Made by a program: the position numbers and the translations under genes
Notes under the pieces: generated by a model
What the model was told of the DNA's origin: nothing
Databases searched by the model: none
The model's input: only the letters and a program-made list of their open reading frames with translations
DNA from: Pedobacter caeni
GTDB taxonomy: Bacteria > Bacteroidota > Bacteroidia > Sphingobacteriales > Sphingobacteriaceae
Direction: 5' to 3'
DNA length: 64,000 nt
Assembly (NCBI RefSeq): GCF_900129215.1
Contig: NZ_FQUQ01000007.1
Location: 62,001 to 126,000, forward strand
Shown: positions 25,011 to 34,520 of the stretch, in pieces
Numbering within the stretch: position 1 is the first letter of the stretch
Layout: the number at the start of each line of letters is the position of its first letter

Positions 25011-26264
25011 TTATTTCAATTTGCTCAACGCAGCTTTTATTCTTGGAATCATTTTCTGAATATCGCTCAGTGAACACCCGCCAACTGATGCCCGGAACCA
25101 GGCCACAGACTCAGCTGTTCCGAAAGCAGAGAAAGGCACTAAAGCTGTCTGTGCTTCTTTAATCAGGTAAAAATTAACATCTGCACTGTTTTTCAACAAG
25201 TCGCCGGACGGTGTGGTCTTTCCAATATAATCAATCTTAAGCGTCAGGTAAATTGCTCCCATCGGAACAACTGCATCCACTGCAAAACCTTCCGATTTTA
25301 ATTCCTGAAATCCATTGTAAAGTGTGTCCAGACTTTCCTGAACCTGTTTTTTAAAAGAATTTAAAAACGAATCTACCAATTCATTGTTCTTAAAGTATTT
25401 AGCAACAGCAACCTGTTCAGCTTTCGGGGCCCAGGCACCGATATGCCCCAGCAATGCTTTCATCTTGCCTACAATCTTTTCAGGACCAAATGCCCATCCT
25501 ACACGCACGCCTGTTGCAGACAAACATTTAGAAATCCCGTCAATATAGATCACATAATCTTTAAGCTCCGGACGTAGACTTACGGGATTGATGTGTTCTT
25601 TCCCAAAAGTCAGCAAGGAGTAGATCTGATCATACATGATGTACAATGGCTTTTCATCGACTCCCCTGCACTCATTTTCTTCAATCACCAAATCGCAGAT
25701 TTCTTCCAGTTGCTCCCGGGTAAACATTGTTCCTGTAGGATTCAAAGGAGAACACAAAGCCAATAAGGTCGCACCTTTTAAATAAGGCTTTAACTGTGCC
25801 CCTGTTGGCATAAAGTTGTTCTCAACAGTAGTTTCTACCGCAATTCCTTTTGCAGAGGAAAGGTGACAATAGTGATTGTTGTTCCATGATGGTGCAGGAT
25901 AAATCACTTTATCTCCCGGATCTACCAATGCCAGGTATGTTGCATAAATTAAAGGGCGCGAACCTCCGGCTACCAGGATATCCTGCGTGCTGTAAGAAAG
26001 GGAATACCTGTTTTTAAGCACCTCGACTACAGTCTCACGTAAAGCTAAAATGCCGTCTGCAGGAGGATAATTGGTATGGTTATGATGATAAGCATCAATA
26101 ATTTCATCTCTTAATTCTGCCGGAATAGGAAAAATTGAAGGATCAAAATCACCGATGGTCAGATTGGCAATCTCGGCACCCTTTCGCTTCAGTTCATTTA
26201 CTTCGTTTCCAATTTTAATGATCTCTGAGCCGATAAGTGTGTTTGCTAATACTGATACATTCAT
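25011..26264 (-). CDS. Class I/II pyridoxal-phosphate aminotransferase
   Basis: This is a fold-type I aminotransferase of the aspartate-aminotransferase family. Visible features are CSPLNPTGTMF (the Asn that contacts PLP), a Tyr in IMYDQIYSLL, the Lys-bearing segment YIDGISKCLSATGVRVGW (K in SISK-like context) and the C-terminal FRASVGGCS with the carboxylate-binding Arg. The substrate cannot be deduced. It is 26 nt downstream of argH on the same strand, so it may take part in amino-acid synthesis, for example glutamate- or aspartate-linked transamination, but this is inference. Confidence 0.88.
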   Translation of the reverse strand: MNVSVLANTLIGSEIIKIGNEVNELKRKGAEIANLTIGDFDPSIFPIPAELRDEIIDAYHHNHTNYPPADGILALRETVVEVLKNRYSLSYSTQDILVAGGSRPLIYATYLALVDPGDKVIYPAPSWNNNHYCHLSSAKGIAVETTVENNFMPTGAQLKPYLKGATLLALCSPLNPTGTMFTREQLEEICDLVIEENECRGVDEKPLYIMYDQIYSLLTFGKEHINPVSLRPELKDYVIYIDGISKCLSATGVRVGWAFGPEKIVGKMKALLGHIGAWAPKAEQVAVAKYFKNNELVDSFLNSFKKQVQESLDTLYNGFQELKSEGFAVDAVVPMGAIYLTLKIDYIGKTTPSGDLLKNSADVNFYLIKEAQTALVPFSAFGTAESVAWFRASVGGCSLSDIQKMIPRIKAALSKLK

Positions 26265-26290
26265 TTTTTTTGATTTATAATTATTAATGG

Positions 26291-27622
26291 TTAAGCCAGC
26301 AATTTTTCAATTGCAGCAGTAGTTTTCTCAAATTTAAACTGCGAAATGATCGCTTCCATCATTCCTTCAATCTCAGGGTTACACAAGTTTCCTATGCTTC
26401 CTTCATGAGTATGGTTTACTTTTGTAGAAGGTGAAAAGGTACCGTTCTCTATGGTTTCACCAACGATTTTATACGCTTCCCTGAAAGGAACTCCTTTTAG
26501 TGCAAGTTCATTCACTACTTCAACGCTAAATAGATAAGCATATTTTTTATCTGCCAGAATATCGTCTTTGATCCTGATGTGCTGCAACATATAAGTGGTC
26601 ATTTCCAGGCATTCATTCAAAGAGGTAATTGCAGGAAAAAGGTTCTCTTTCAGCAACTGAAGGTCACGGTGATACCCTGAAGGCAAATTGGTTGTCATCA
26701 TTGCGATTTCATTCGGCAGTGCCTGAATTTTATTACATCTCGAACGGATCAGTTCAAAAACATCAGGATTTTTTTTATGTGGCATAATGCTCGATCCTGT
26801 AGTCAATTCATCGGGAAAACTGATAAATCCGAAGTTCTGATTGATAAACAGACAAACATCCATTGCCATTTTTGCAAGAGAGGCTGCAAGTGAAGACATG
26901 GCCTGTCCCAGAATACGCTCTGTTTTTCCTCTGCCCATCTGCGCATAAACCACATTATAGTTTAGGTTTTCAAAGCCCAGCAATTGAGTGGTCATCGTTC
27001 TGTTCAGGGGAAAAGAAGAGCCATAACCCGCAGCAGAGCCTAAAGGATTCTTATTACAGATCTTGTATGCAGCAAGCATCAGTTCCATATCATCAACCAG
27101 ACTTTCTGCATAAGCACCGAACCACAAACCAAAAGAAGAAGGCATTGCGATCTGAAGATGTGTATATCCCGGAAGCAATTTATCTTTATGCGTGTTGCTC
27201 AATTCAATCAACTGCGAGAAAAGAGCCGAAGTATTTCCCACCATTTCCTCAATACAGCTTCTGAAATAAAGCTTCAGATCTACTAAAACCTGGTCATTAC
27301 GTGAACGTCCGCTATGGATTTTTTTACCTGCATCGCCAATACGCTGCGTGAGCAACCATTCAACTTGTGAATGCACATCTTCTACCGTATCCTCAATGGT
27401 AAATTTACCCGCTTCGATTTCTGCATAAATATTTTTTAGTTCTTTTTGGATATCCAAAAGCTCTGAAGCCGTTAGTAATCCAATACTTTCCAGCATTTCC
27501 ACATGGGCCAAAGAGCCTAAAACATCAAATGCTGCCATTTGCAAATCCAGCTCTCTGTCTTTGCCCACAGTAAAAGTTTCTATATCTTTATTTACGTCTA
27601 CGTTTTTTTGCCAAATCTTCAT
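26291..27622 (-). CDS. argH: Argininosuccinate lyase
   Basis: This enzyme splits argininosuccinate into arginine and fumarate, the last step of arginine synthesis. The fumarase/lyase superfamily signature TTGSSIMPHKKNPD carries the catalytic Ser loop (near residue 280). HSGRSRNDQV and GYTHLQIAMPS are the other two conserved regions. The 443-residue length is normal. It is separated from the main arginine operon by one plus-strand gene. It has its own promoter box and leads a two-gene unit with an aminotransferase. Confidence 0.96.
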   Translation of the reverse strand: MKIWQKNVDVNKDIETFTVGKDRELDLQMAAFDVLGSLAHVEMLESIGLLTASELLDIQKELKNIYAEIEAGKFTIEDTVEDVHSQVEWLLTQRIGDAGKKIHSGRSRNDQVLVDLKLYFRSCIEEMVGNTSALFSQLIELSNTHKDKLLPGYTHLQIAMPSSFGLWFGAYAESLVDDMELMLAAYKICNKNPLGSAAGYGSSFPLNRTMTTQLLGFENLNYNVVYAQMGRGKTERILGQAMSSLAASLAKMAMDVCLFINQNFGFISFPDELTTGSSIMPHKKNPDVFELIRSRCNKIQALPNEIAMMTTNLPSGYHRDLQLLKENLFPAITSLNECLEMTTYMLQHIRIKDDILADKKYAYLFSVEVVNELALKGVPFREAYKIVGETIENGTFSPSTKVNHTHEGSIGNLCNPEIEGMMEAIISQFKFEKTTAAIEKLLA

Positions 27623-27667
27623 TTATCAATCTATGGTTTAGGCCCCTTAAGGGCTAAAGGTATTTTG

Positions 27668-27675
27668 CAAAAATA
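27668..27675 (-). promoter_or_regulatory. -7 promoter box of argH
   Basis: The minus strand reads TATTTTTG, matching TAnnTTTG, 45 nt before the argH ATG. No convincing -33 element was found at the expected distance. Confidence 0.5.
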
Positions 27676-27804
27676 CAATAATTACGATAGAATGAAGGAT
27701 AAACCAACAAGCCTGTTAAAAGCAATCAAGTTGCATAATATTCTTGTTATAATGAAGATATATTCAGGTAAAACAATATTTTAGCATAAAACCCTCAAAC
27801 TATA

Positions 27805-30687
27805 ATGAAAAAGATCAAATACTCTCTTCTGCTGCTGCTCTTGCCTTTTGCTGCAAGCCTTCATGCGCAGCAAAAACCGGCATTGACCTGGAAAGATGTT
27901 TCCAAATGGAATTCGATCAGAGGCAATACCTATGCATTATCACCCAACGGACAATGGCTTTCCTGGGCAAAGGGTCCGGTGGAAGGTGATCTTCAAACCG
28001 TCATTCGTAAAATTTCTGACACCACAAACTTCAGTTATCCTATCGGAGCAAACCCATCAGGGGTGATCTATTCTAAAGATTCCAAATACGCAGCTTTTAA
28101 AGTTTCCGCTAAAGAAGCAGAAGTTAAGGCTGCAAAGAAAACCATGAAACCTCTTTATGATCAACTGGTCCTTGTTTCTTTGCCAGGAAATCGAAAAACA
28201 ACTTTTGAAAAAGTAAAAGCATTCGGTTTTTCCGGAGAATCTCCGGAATGGCTTGCTGTACAATTTGCCGCTTCAGAAAACGCATCAAAGGATAAAGACG
28301 CTGCAAAAGGAACAGATCTTTTGTTGTATCATCTGAGCAGCAAAAAAAGCTATAACCTCGGAAATGTAGCCGAATATTCCTTCAACAAAACAGGAAGCAT
28401 TCTCGCTTATACCATTGATGCAAATGGACAAAACGGAAACGGAGTGTTCATCAGGGACATGAAAACAGGTTTAATCACCGCACTTGAAAATGATAAGGCC
28501 AATTACAAAAGCATCAACTGGAATGAGAATGGAGATGCATTCGCCCTACTCAAATCCAATAAAAACGAACAATACAAAGAAGATGTGTTCACGGTAATCG
28601 GCATCAATAAGATTGCGGGAGAGCAAAGCAATAAAGTCTCTTATACAGGCATAGGCTTAAAGAACTTCCCCAAAAACATGGGAATCAATGGAAACGGCAG
28701 CCCTTACTGGTCTGAAGACCAAACCACTTTGTTTTTTGGAATCAATACGCTTGAAAAGAAAGCCGACAGTACTTCAAAAGACAAAGCAAAAGACCAACCG
28801 AAAGCAAAACCCGGTGTCAAAACTGATAGTCTTGCAAAGGGAAAGCCTGAGGCCAAACCCGCAGCCAAAGCCGATATAGAGAAACCAGATATGATCATCT
28901 GGAACTGGCAGGACAAACGCCTTCAGTCTGCACAGCAAACTCAGGAGATGAGAGACAAGAACTATAGTTACCTGAGTTCTTACCGTGTTACAGACCAGAA
29001 ATTCAGTCAGCTGGCCGACAGCACTTTGAAAAATGTCATTGTGGCGCCAAAGAATTTATACGCCATTGGCTACGACGATTCCAATTATGAATTGATGACC
29101 AACCTTGACGGGCAAAACTATACCGACATCTACCTGATCGACTTAAAAACAGGCTCCAGGAAACGTATTTTTGAGAAATTCTACACACAATCAAGGGGCG
29201 GACTCAATTTTGCTCCAAATGGAAAATGGGCAAGTTTCAATAAGGATGGCGCTTTCTATAGCATCAACCTGGAAACCTTACAACAATACAACCTCACAGA
29301 AAAAATCAAAGCCTCCTTTGTAGATGAACTGGATGACCACAATGTACTTCAGCCCGCCACTCCAAATTTCGGATGGTCATCAGATTCCAGATATGTGCTC
29401 ATTAGAGACAATTATGACCTGTGGCGCATCAGCGCAGATGGAAAAAATATAACCCCACTATCAGACAACGGGAAAGCTAAAAAACAAGAAGTACGAGACA
29501 GATTCTCCATTTATCCCAAAGAGAAAGGAACAGACCTGGGCAGGGATCAATATTTTACCATCTTCAACACCAGTACAAAAAAATCAGGGATTGGATTATT
29601 GGAAGCAGGGAAAACCAGTATCAAGCCCTTATTTATGGACGATAATACTTATGGAGCTTTTCAAAAAGCAACAGATGGAAATGTATTCGTTTATGGCAAA
29701 CATAACAATGAAAAATCGCCGGAAATGTACGCTGCTGCTACGGCTAACTTAGCTAACGCAAAACAAATCACCAAAAACACCCCTGATCAGGAAAAATATG
29801 CCTGGTCTTCAGGAGTAAAGCTGCTCAACTATGTCAGCGCCAATGGAGATTCTTTACAGGCGACATTGTATCTTCCGGCAAACTATCAGGAAGGAAAAAG
29901 CTATCCGACAATCACTTATATTTATGAGCGCTTAACTGATGCAATGAATATGTATGTGATGCCGGCTTTCCCTGGTGGAGGGTTTAACAAATCCATGTAT
30001 ACCAGTAATGGCTATGCGGTATTGATGCCCGACATCAAATATAAACTCAACGATCCGGGCATGTCTGCAGTGGCTTGTGTGGTGCCGGCAGTGAAAGCTG
30101 CCATTGCAACGGGTGTAGTAGATGAAAAACGTGTCGCCATCCACGGACATTCCTGGGGAGGGTATCAGACTTCTTTCCTGATTACTCAAACCAATATTTT
30201 CAAAGCCGCAGCCGCAGGAGCACCGCTCACCAATATGATCAGTATGTACAGCCTCATCTACTGGAATAGCGGTGGCACCAATCAGGCCATTTTCGAATCC
30301 AGTCAGGGCCGCTTAACCCCAGGTTACTGGGACAATTGGGATGCTTTCTCCCGCAACTCTCCGGTCTATCATATCAAAAAAGTACAGACCCCATTGTTGT
30401 TATTGCACAACGATAAAGACGGAGCTGTGGATTATACACAAGGCATCGAGTATTATAATGGCTTGAGAAGGTTGAATAAACCCGTGGTCATGATCACCTA
30501 CCGTGGAGAAAATCATGGTATTGCCAAACTACCTAACCGAAAAGATTATGCCGTCCGGATGATGGAATATTTCGATTACATGTTAAAAGATAAACCAGCA
30601 CCAGAATGGTGGTCAAAAGGGGTTAACCGTTTAGATATGGAAAAACACCTGGAGGCAAGGGCTTTTGAAAAAGCAGAAGAGCAATAA
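27805..30687 (+). CDS. Secreted S9 family prolyl oligopeptidase-like peptidase
   Basis: This is an exported serine peptidase with a beta-propeller plus alpha/beta-hydrolase architecture. The signal peptide covers residues 1-21 (SLHA/QQK). WD/PD40-like blades fill about residues 30-640 and the hydrolase domain about 690-940. The triad is S783 in GHSWGGYQT, D872 in HNDKDGAVDY and H904 in GENHGI. A Lys/Ala/Pro-rich insertion at about residues 318-362 interrupts the propeller and looks like a disordered loop. It probably digests peptides in the periplasm. It has its own terminator and lies between the two arginine blocks by position only. Confidence 0.93.
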   Translation: MKKIKYSLLLLLLPFAASLHAQQKPALTWKDVSKWNSIRGNTYALSPNGQWLSWAKGPVEGDLQTVIRKISDTTNFSYPIGANPSGVIYSKDSKYAAFKVSAKEAEVKAAKKTMKPLYDQLVLVSLPGNRKTTFEKVKAFGFSGESPEWLAVQFAASENASKDKDAAKGTDLLLYHLSSKKSYNLGNVAEYSFNKTGSILAYTIDANGQNGNGVFIRDMKTGLITALENDKANYKSINWNENGDAFALLKSNKNEQYKEDVFTVIGINKIAGEQSNKVSYTGIGLKNFPKNMGINGNGSPYWSEDQTTLFFGINTLEKKADSTSKDKAKDQPKAKPGVKTDSLAKGKPEAKPAAKADIEKPDMIIWNWQDKRLQSAQQTQEMRDKNYSYLSSYRVTDQKFSQLADSTLKNVIVAPKNLYAIGYDDSNYELMTNLDGQNYTDIYLIDLKTGSRKRIFEKFYTQSRGGLNFAPNGKWASFNKDGAFYSINLETLQQYNLTEKIKASFVDELDDHNVLQPATPNFGWSSDSRYVLIRDNYDLWRISADGKNITPLSDNGKAKKQEVRDRFSIYPKEKGTDLGRDQYFTIFNTSTKKSGIGLLEAGKTSIKPLFMDDNTYGAFQKATDGNVFVYGKHNNEKSPEMYAAATANLANAKQITKNTPDQEKYAWSSGVKLLNYVSANGDSLQATLYLPANYQEGKSYPTITYIYERLTDAMNMYVMPAFPGGGFNKSMYTSNGYAVLMPDIKYKLNDPGMSAVACVVPAVKAAIATGVVDEKRVAIHGHSWGGYQTSFLITQTNIFKAAAAGAPLTNMISMYSLIYWNSGGTNQAIFESSQGRLTPGYWDNWDAFSRNSPVYHIKKVQTPLLLLHNDKDGAVDYTQGIEYYNGLRRLNKPVVMITYRGENHGIAKLPNRKDYAVRMMEYFDYMLKDKPAPEWWSKGVNRLDMEKHLEARAFEKAEEQ

Positions 30688-30689
30688 AA

Positions 30690-30724
30690 AAAGGCGGCTG
30701 ATCATGATGATCAGCCGCCTTTTC
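30690..30724. terminator. Bidirectional terminator between the S9 peptidase and argE
   Basis: The 15-nt arms AAAGGCGGCTGATCA and TGATCAGCCGCCTTT enclose a 3-nt loop, with A- and T-tracts on both sides. It separates two convergent genes. Confidence 0.92.
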
Positions 30725-30739
30725 CATTAAATACTATGA

Positions 30740-31807
30740 TTATTTTCCTTTAATCACTGGCTTTAACATCTCGATATAAAGCACGATTCCTTCTTCGATT
30801 TCATTTACAAAGACATACTCATCTGCCATATGGGAGCGGGCTGAATCGCCAGGGCCAACTTTTAACGAGGGAATACTCAACAATGCCTGATCTGAAGTCG
30901 TCGGTGAACCGTATGTGGTCCTCCCCAAAGCAATTCCCGACTGTACCAGCGGGTGAGCTTTGTCAATAGAAGAAGGTTTCAAACGTACAGAGCGGGGAGT
31001 AACTTCACAATCCACATTTGTCCGGATGATCTTTAACACTTCCTCATTGGTATAGGCATCGGTTACCCGGACATCTACGGTAAATACACAGGTTGCCGGA
31101 ACGACATTATGCTGAGATCCTGCATTGATAATTGTAACCGACATTTTCAATGGGCCAAACATTTCCGAAACCTTAGAAAAACGGTAATTACGGAACCACT
31201 CAATATCTTTCAAAGCTTTATAAATCGCATTGTCTCCCTCTTCCCTTGCCGCATGACCTGCTTTTCCGGTAGAAACACAGTCCAGCACCAATAAACCTCG
31301 TTCTGCAATCGCCAGGTTCATCAACGTAGGTTCTCCAACTATCGCAAACTCCAGCGTCCCCAAATCCGGAAGGATGCATTCCAATCCATTGTTTCCGGAG
31401 ATTTCTTCTTCAGCAGTTGTGGCCAGACAAATGTTGTAACTTAAACCCTTTTGCTCATAGAAGTAAAGAAAGGTCGCCACAAGCGAAACAAGGCATCCTC
31501 CTGCATCATTACTCCCTAATCCATACAATTTGCCATCTTCAACAGTTGGCGCGTAAGGATCGCGTGTATAGCCCGTATTTGGCCTTACCGTATCGTGATG
31601 CGAATTTAAAAGCAATGTGGGCTTCTTTGAATCAAAATGCTTGTTATACGCCCAGATATTGTTCAGCTTACGCTGTGTCTTTATATTACGTTGCTGCAAA
31701 AACTGTTCAATTACATCAGCGGTTTTGTCCTCTTCTTTACTAAAGGAAGAGATACCAATCAGTTGTTTCAACAGTTCTAAACTATCTTTTTGCAGTTGTT
31801 CTATCAT
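30740..31807 (-). CDS. argE: M20 family acyl-amino-acid deacylase, ArgE-like
   Basis: This zinc metallopeptidase-family enzyme removes the acyl group in arginine synthesis. Metal-binding motifs are visible: NSHHDTVRP (His and Asp), GSNDAGGC (bridging Asp), TTAEEEISGNNG (catalytic Glu pair) and GEPTLMNLA. The 355-residue length fits the M20 family. In organisms that carbamoylate acyl-ornithine, this enzyme acts on acyl-citrulline rather than acyl-ornithine, and the transcarbamylase in this operon suggests that role. It is the last gene of the operon, 6 nt after proC. Confidence 0.88.
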   Translation of the reverse strand: MIEQLQKDSLELLKQLIGISSFSKEEDKTADVIEQFLQQRNIKTQRKLNNIWAYNKHFDSKKPTLLLNSHHDTVRPNTGYTRDPYAPTVEDGKLYGLGSNDAGGCLVSLVATFLYFYEQKGLSYNICLATTAEEEISGNNGLECILPDLGTLEFAIVGEPTLMNLAIAERGLLVLDCVSTGKAGHAAREEGDNAIYKALKDIEWFRNYRFSKVSEMFGPLKMSVTIINAGSQHNVVPATCVFTVDVRVTDAYTNEEVLKIIRTNVDCEVTPRSVRLKPSSIDKAHPLVQSGIALGRTTYGSPTTSDQALLSIPSLKVGPGDSARSHMADEYVFVNEIEEGIVLYIEMLKPVIKGK

Positions 31808-31813
31808 AATTTT

Positions 31814-32632
31814 TTATTCTTTGGTATATAAAGCTCCGGCTTTTGCTGCCGATAGCTTGATGCCTTTTATCAGGGAGGAGCTAAATCCGTTATGCTCCAT
31901 CTCATTTAATCCGGCAATGGTACAGCCTTTCGGCGAAGTTACTTTATCTATTTCCTGTTCCGGGTGGGATTGCATCTGCAAAAGCAGGTCCGCAGCTCCT
32001 TTAGCCGTTTGAACAGCCATTTTCAAGGCTTCATCTGCATGAAAACCAATCTCTACCCCACCCTGTGAAGCCGCTCTGATCGCACGTAAGAAAAAGGCAA
32101 TTCCACAGGCACACAAAGCCGTTGCGGAAGTCATCAGGTCTTCATTGATCTTCACTACGGAGCCTACAGTTTCAAACATTCTGGTTACTTCCTCCATATA
32201 TTCAGCAGAAGCGCTGTCTGTAGCAATACAGGTCATGGACTGTCCTATAGCAATCGCCGTATTGGGCATTGCTCTGATGACCTGCGTTTCTGCTCCGAGT
32301 TTATTTCTGATGTCAGCACAACTGACCCCGGAGGCTACAGAAATGAAAAGGTGCTTTTTGATGTCCACAGCCGGGCGAATCTGATCCAAAAGCTGGTTTA
32401 ACTGCTGCGGTAAAACGGCAAGTACAATGACATCTGAAGCGGCAACAACCGCAGCATTGTCACTACTCACACCAAAGCCTTGTTCAGCAAAGGGGCTTAA
32501 ATTGGCAATATTTCTTCTGGTTAAACTGATCTGACCGGGCAAAGCATAATTTGCTTTCACTAATCCTTTGGCCAAAGAAATGCCAATATTTCCGCTTCCT
32601 AAAATGGCGATGTTGCCGTTAAACTGTTTCAT
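31814..32632 (-). CDS. proC: Pyrroline-5-carboxylate reductase
   Basis: This enzyme reduces pyrroline-5-carboxylate to proline with NAD(P)H. The N-terminal Rossmann motif IAILGSGNIGISLAKGL and the C-terminal signature (from AKGAADLLLQM through PKGCTIAGLNEME) are both present. The 272-residue length is normal. It lies within the arginine operon between argB and argE, which ties proline synthesis to the same glutamate/ornithine branch; it might be needed to handle semialdehyde produced by ArgC-type chemistry, but this is inference. Confidence 0.93.
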   Translation of the reverse strand: MKQFNGNIAILGSGNIGISLAKGLVKANYALPGQISLTRRNIANLSPFAEQGFGVSSDNAAVVAASDVIVLAVLPQQLNQLLDQIRPAVDIKKHLFISVASGVSCADIRNKLGAETQVIRAMPNTAIAIGQSMTCIATDSASAEYMEEVTRMFETVGSVVKINEDLMTSATALCACGIAFFLRAIRAASQGGVEIGFHADEALKMAVQTAKGAADLLLQMQSHPEQEIDKVTSPKGCTIAGLNEMEHNGFSSSLIKGIKLSAAKAGALYTKE

Positions 32633-32678
32633 CTTCTATATGGTTTGGTTGTTATAATCGGGTGGTGTTCAAAGGTAA

Positions 32679-33467
32679 TTAAATGATGAGTCTCGTTCCA
32701 AAACCCTGTTCATTAATTTGAGGCAGTTCATCTGCTTTACCAATATATACGGCAGAAACACCGCTTTTTATTGCTTCAAAGGCATTGTGTAATTTAGGGA
32801 TCATTCCTCCTGAAACGACTCCTTCCTGCTTCAGGCCTTCAAACTCCTGCATCCTGATTTCAGGAACAAGAGAATTGTCGTCTTCAATATCCCGCATCAC
32901 CCCTCTTTTCTCAAAACAGTATACCAATACCGTCTCATATAAAGAAGACATGGCCACCGCTACCGCGGAGGCAATGGTATCCGCATTGGTATTTAAGAGC
33001 TGGCTTTCGCCATCATGAGTAATCGCACACAAGACCGGTGTTAGTCCCGCACTAAGCAGGCTATCCAGCGTAGCTGAAGAAACCGAAGCCTCATCCAGGT
33101 CCCCGACAAATCCATAATCAATGTCTTTTACCGGACGTTTTACTGCTTTGATGATGTTTCCGTCTGCACCTGTTAAACCGATCGCATTACAGCCCTTTGC
33201 CTGTAGCTGAGCCACCATATTTTTGTTGATCAGTCCGGCATACACCATCGTTACGATCCTCAGGGTTTCTATATCTGTAATCCGGCGGCCATCCACCATT
33301 TTAGCCTCAACCCCCAAAGAAACCCCTAATTCTGTCGCAATCTTTCCACCACCATGAATTAAAATCTTATCTCCGGGAAGGGCCTTAAAGTCCAGTAAAA
33401 ACTGATGCAGTTTCTCAGAATTATCAATTACATTTCCGCCAATCTTAATTACACTTAGTCTCTTCAT
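32679..33467 (-). CDS. argB: Acylglutamate kinase (N-acetylglutamate kinase)
   Basis: This amino-acid kinase phosphorylates N-acylglutamate in arginine synthesis. The glycine-rich IKIGGNVIDN and ILIHGGGKIATELG loops are conserved, as is the C-terminal VVSGGMIPKLHNAFEAI. The 262-residue length fits the bacterial family. The family is normally specific for N-acetylglutamate; in the Bacteroides variant of the pathway succinylglutamate is used, and sequence alone does not decide here. A terminator-like hairpin separates it from the upstream argF' gene. Confidence 0.93.
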   Translation of the reverse strand: MKRLSVIKIGGNVIDNSEKLHQFLLDFKALPGDKILIHGGGKIATELGVSLGVEAKMVDGRRITDIETLRIVTMVYAGLINKNMVAQLQAKGCNAIGLTGADGNIIKAVKRPVKDIDYGFVGDLDEASVSSATLDSLLSAGLTPVLCAITHDGESQLLNTNADTIASAVAVAMSSLYETVLVYCFEKRGVMRDIEDDNSLVPEIRMQEFEGLKQEGVVSGGMIPKLHNAFEAIKSGVSAVYIGKADELPQINEQGFGTRLII

Positions 33468-33515
33468 TTTTACATTTTATAAATGCTGAGGCCTTCCAAC
33501 AGAAGGTTCAGGTAT

Positions 33516-33551
33516 AACAAAAAAGGGATGCTGGCTTTCAACCGGCATCCC
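33516..33551 (-). terminator. Terminator hairpin inside the arginine operon
   Basis: On the minus strand GGGATGCCGG and CCAGCATCCC pair around a 7-nt loop with one wobble, followed by a run of T (complement of AACAAAAAA). It lies directly after argF' and before argB, so the distal genes argB-proC-argE would need read-through or their own promoter. Confidence 0.8.
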
Positions 33552-33557
33552 TGTAAT

Positions 33558-34520
33558 TTATAAACTTTCAAGTACATCTTTCAGTACTGCCTGCGCGGCC
33601 CACAGCCGGTTTCCGGCTTCCTGAATGACCAGTGAATTTGGTCCATCCAGCACTTCTGAGGACAGCTCCAGGTCGCGGCGAACTGGCAAACAATGCATTA
33701 CTTTCGCATCATTGGTTACTTTTAACCGCTCATTGGTCAGCATCCATCCCTCAGGATAGGTGAGTACTTTTCCATACTCCTTATAGCTGGACCAGTTTTT
33801 CACATAGATGTAATCTGCATCTTTCAATGCCTCATCTATATTATGACTGATATGGGCACCCGGAGTGAAATCTTCGTTCAGTTCATAACCCTTAGGCTGC
33901 ACAATGGTAAAATCCAGCATGCCTTCTGCCTGTGCCCTGCACATCCATTCAGAAAAGGAGTTTGGTACTGCCTGCGGCAATGCTTTGATATGTGGAGCCC
34001 AGGCCAATACAACCTTAGGCTTTGTTGTTCCTTTCCAGGTCTCTTTAATCGTTACCAGATCCGCCAGACTTTGCAAAGGGTGGCGTGTTGCGCTTTCCAG
34101 ACTTACGACCGGAACACCACAATACTGGATAAACTTATTAAAGAAATCTTCATTATAATCCTCATCCCTGCTGATCAGCTTAGGAAATGAGCGTAAGCCC
34201 AATACATCACAATATTGTCCCATTACGGCTGCAGCTTCACGGATATGCTCTACAGTGGTACCATTCATGACTACACCATCCTGAGTTTCCAGTGCCCAGC
34301 CTTCTTTGTCCATGTTCATCACCATCACATTCATTCCCAAATTCAATGCTGCTTTTTGGGTACTCAGGCGGGTGCGCAAACTAGGGTTCAGAAAAACCAG
34401 CCCCAGGGTTTTGTTTTTACCCAGGTCCTGATGTGCATAAGGGCTTTCCTTTAAGGCCAATGCGGCGGCTACCAATTGGCTGATGTCTTCAACATCATTT
34501 ACTGAAGTGAATTGTTTCAT
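33558..34520 (-). CDS. argF': N-acetyl- or N-succinyl-ornithine transcarbamylase (ArgF')
   Basis: This transcarbamylase acts on acylated ornithine rather than free ornithine. The carbamoyl-phosphate loop is NPSLRTR (residues 45-51), the equivalent of STRTR, and HPLQSLAD is the second substrate site. The length (320 residues) and the DGVVMNGTTVEH loop fit the ArgF' subfamily. In that loop Bacteroides succinylornithine enzymes have Pro at position 90 and Xanthomonas acetylornithine enzymes have Glu, as I recall. Here it is V90, so the acyl group cannot be assigned from this switch. Its start overlaps argD by 4 nt (ATGA). Confidence 0.9.
   Translation of the reverse strand: MKQFTSVNDVEDISQLVAAALALKESPYAHQDLGKNKTLGLVFLNPSLRTRLSTQKAALNLGMNVMVMNMDKEGWALETQDGVVMNGTTVEHIREAAAVMGQYCDVLGLRSFPKLISRDEDYNEDFFNKFIQYCGVPVVSLESATRHPLQSLADLVTIKETWKGTTKPKVVLAWAPHIKALPQAVPNSFSEWMCRAQAEGMLDFTIVQPKGYELNEDFTPGAHISHNIDEALKDADYIYVKNWSSYKEYGKVLTYPEGWMLTNERLKVTNDAKVMHCLPVRRDLELSSEVLDGPNSLVIQEAGNRLWAAQAVLKDVLESL

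Noticed and set aside
31617..32012. Plus-strand 131-codon ORF across the argE/proC junction
   Set aside because: It is antisense to two clear genes and has no recognisable domain.
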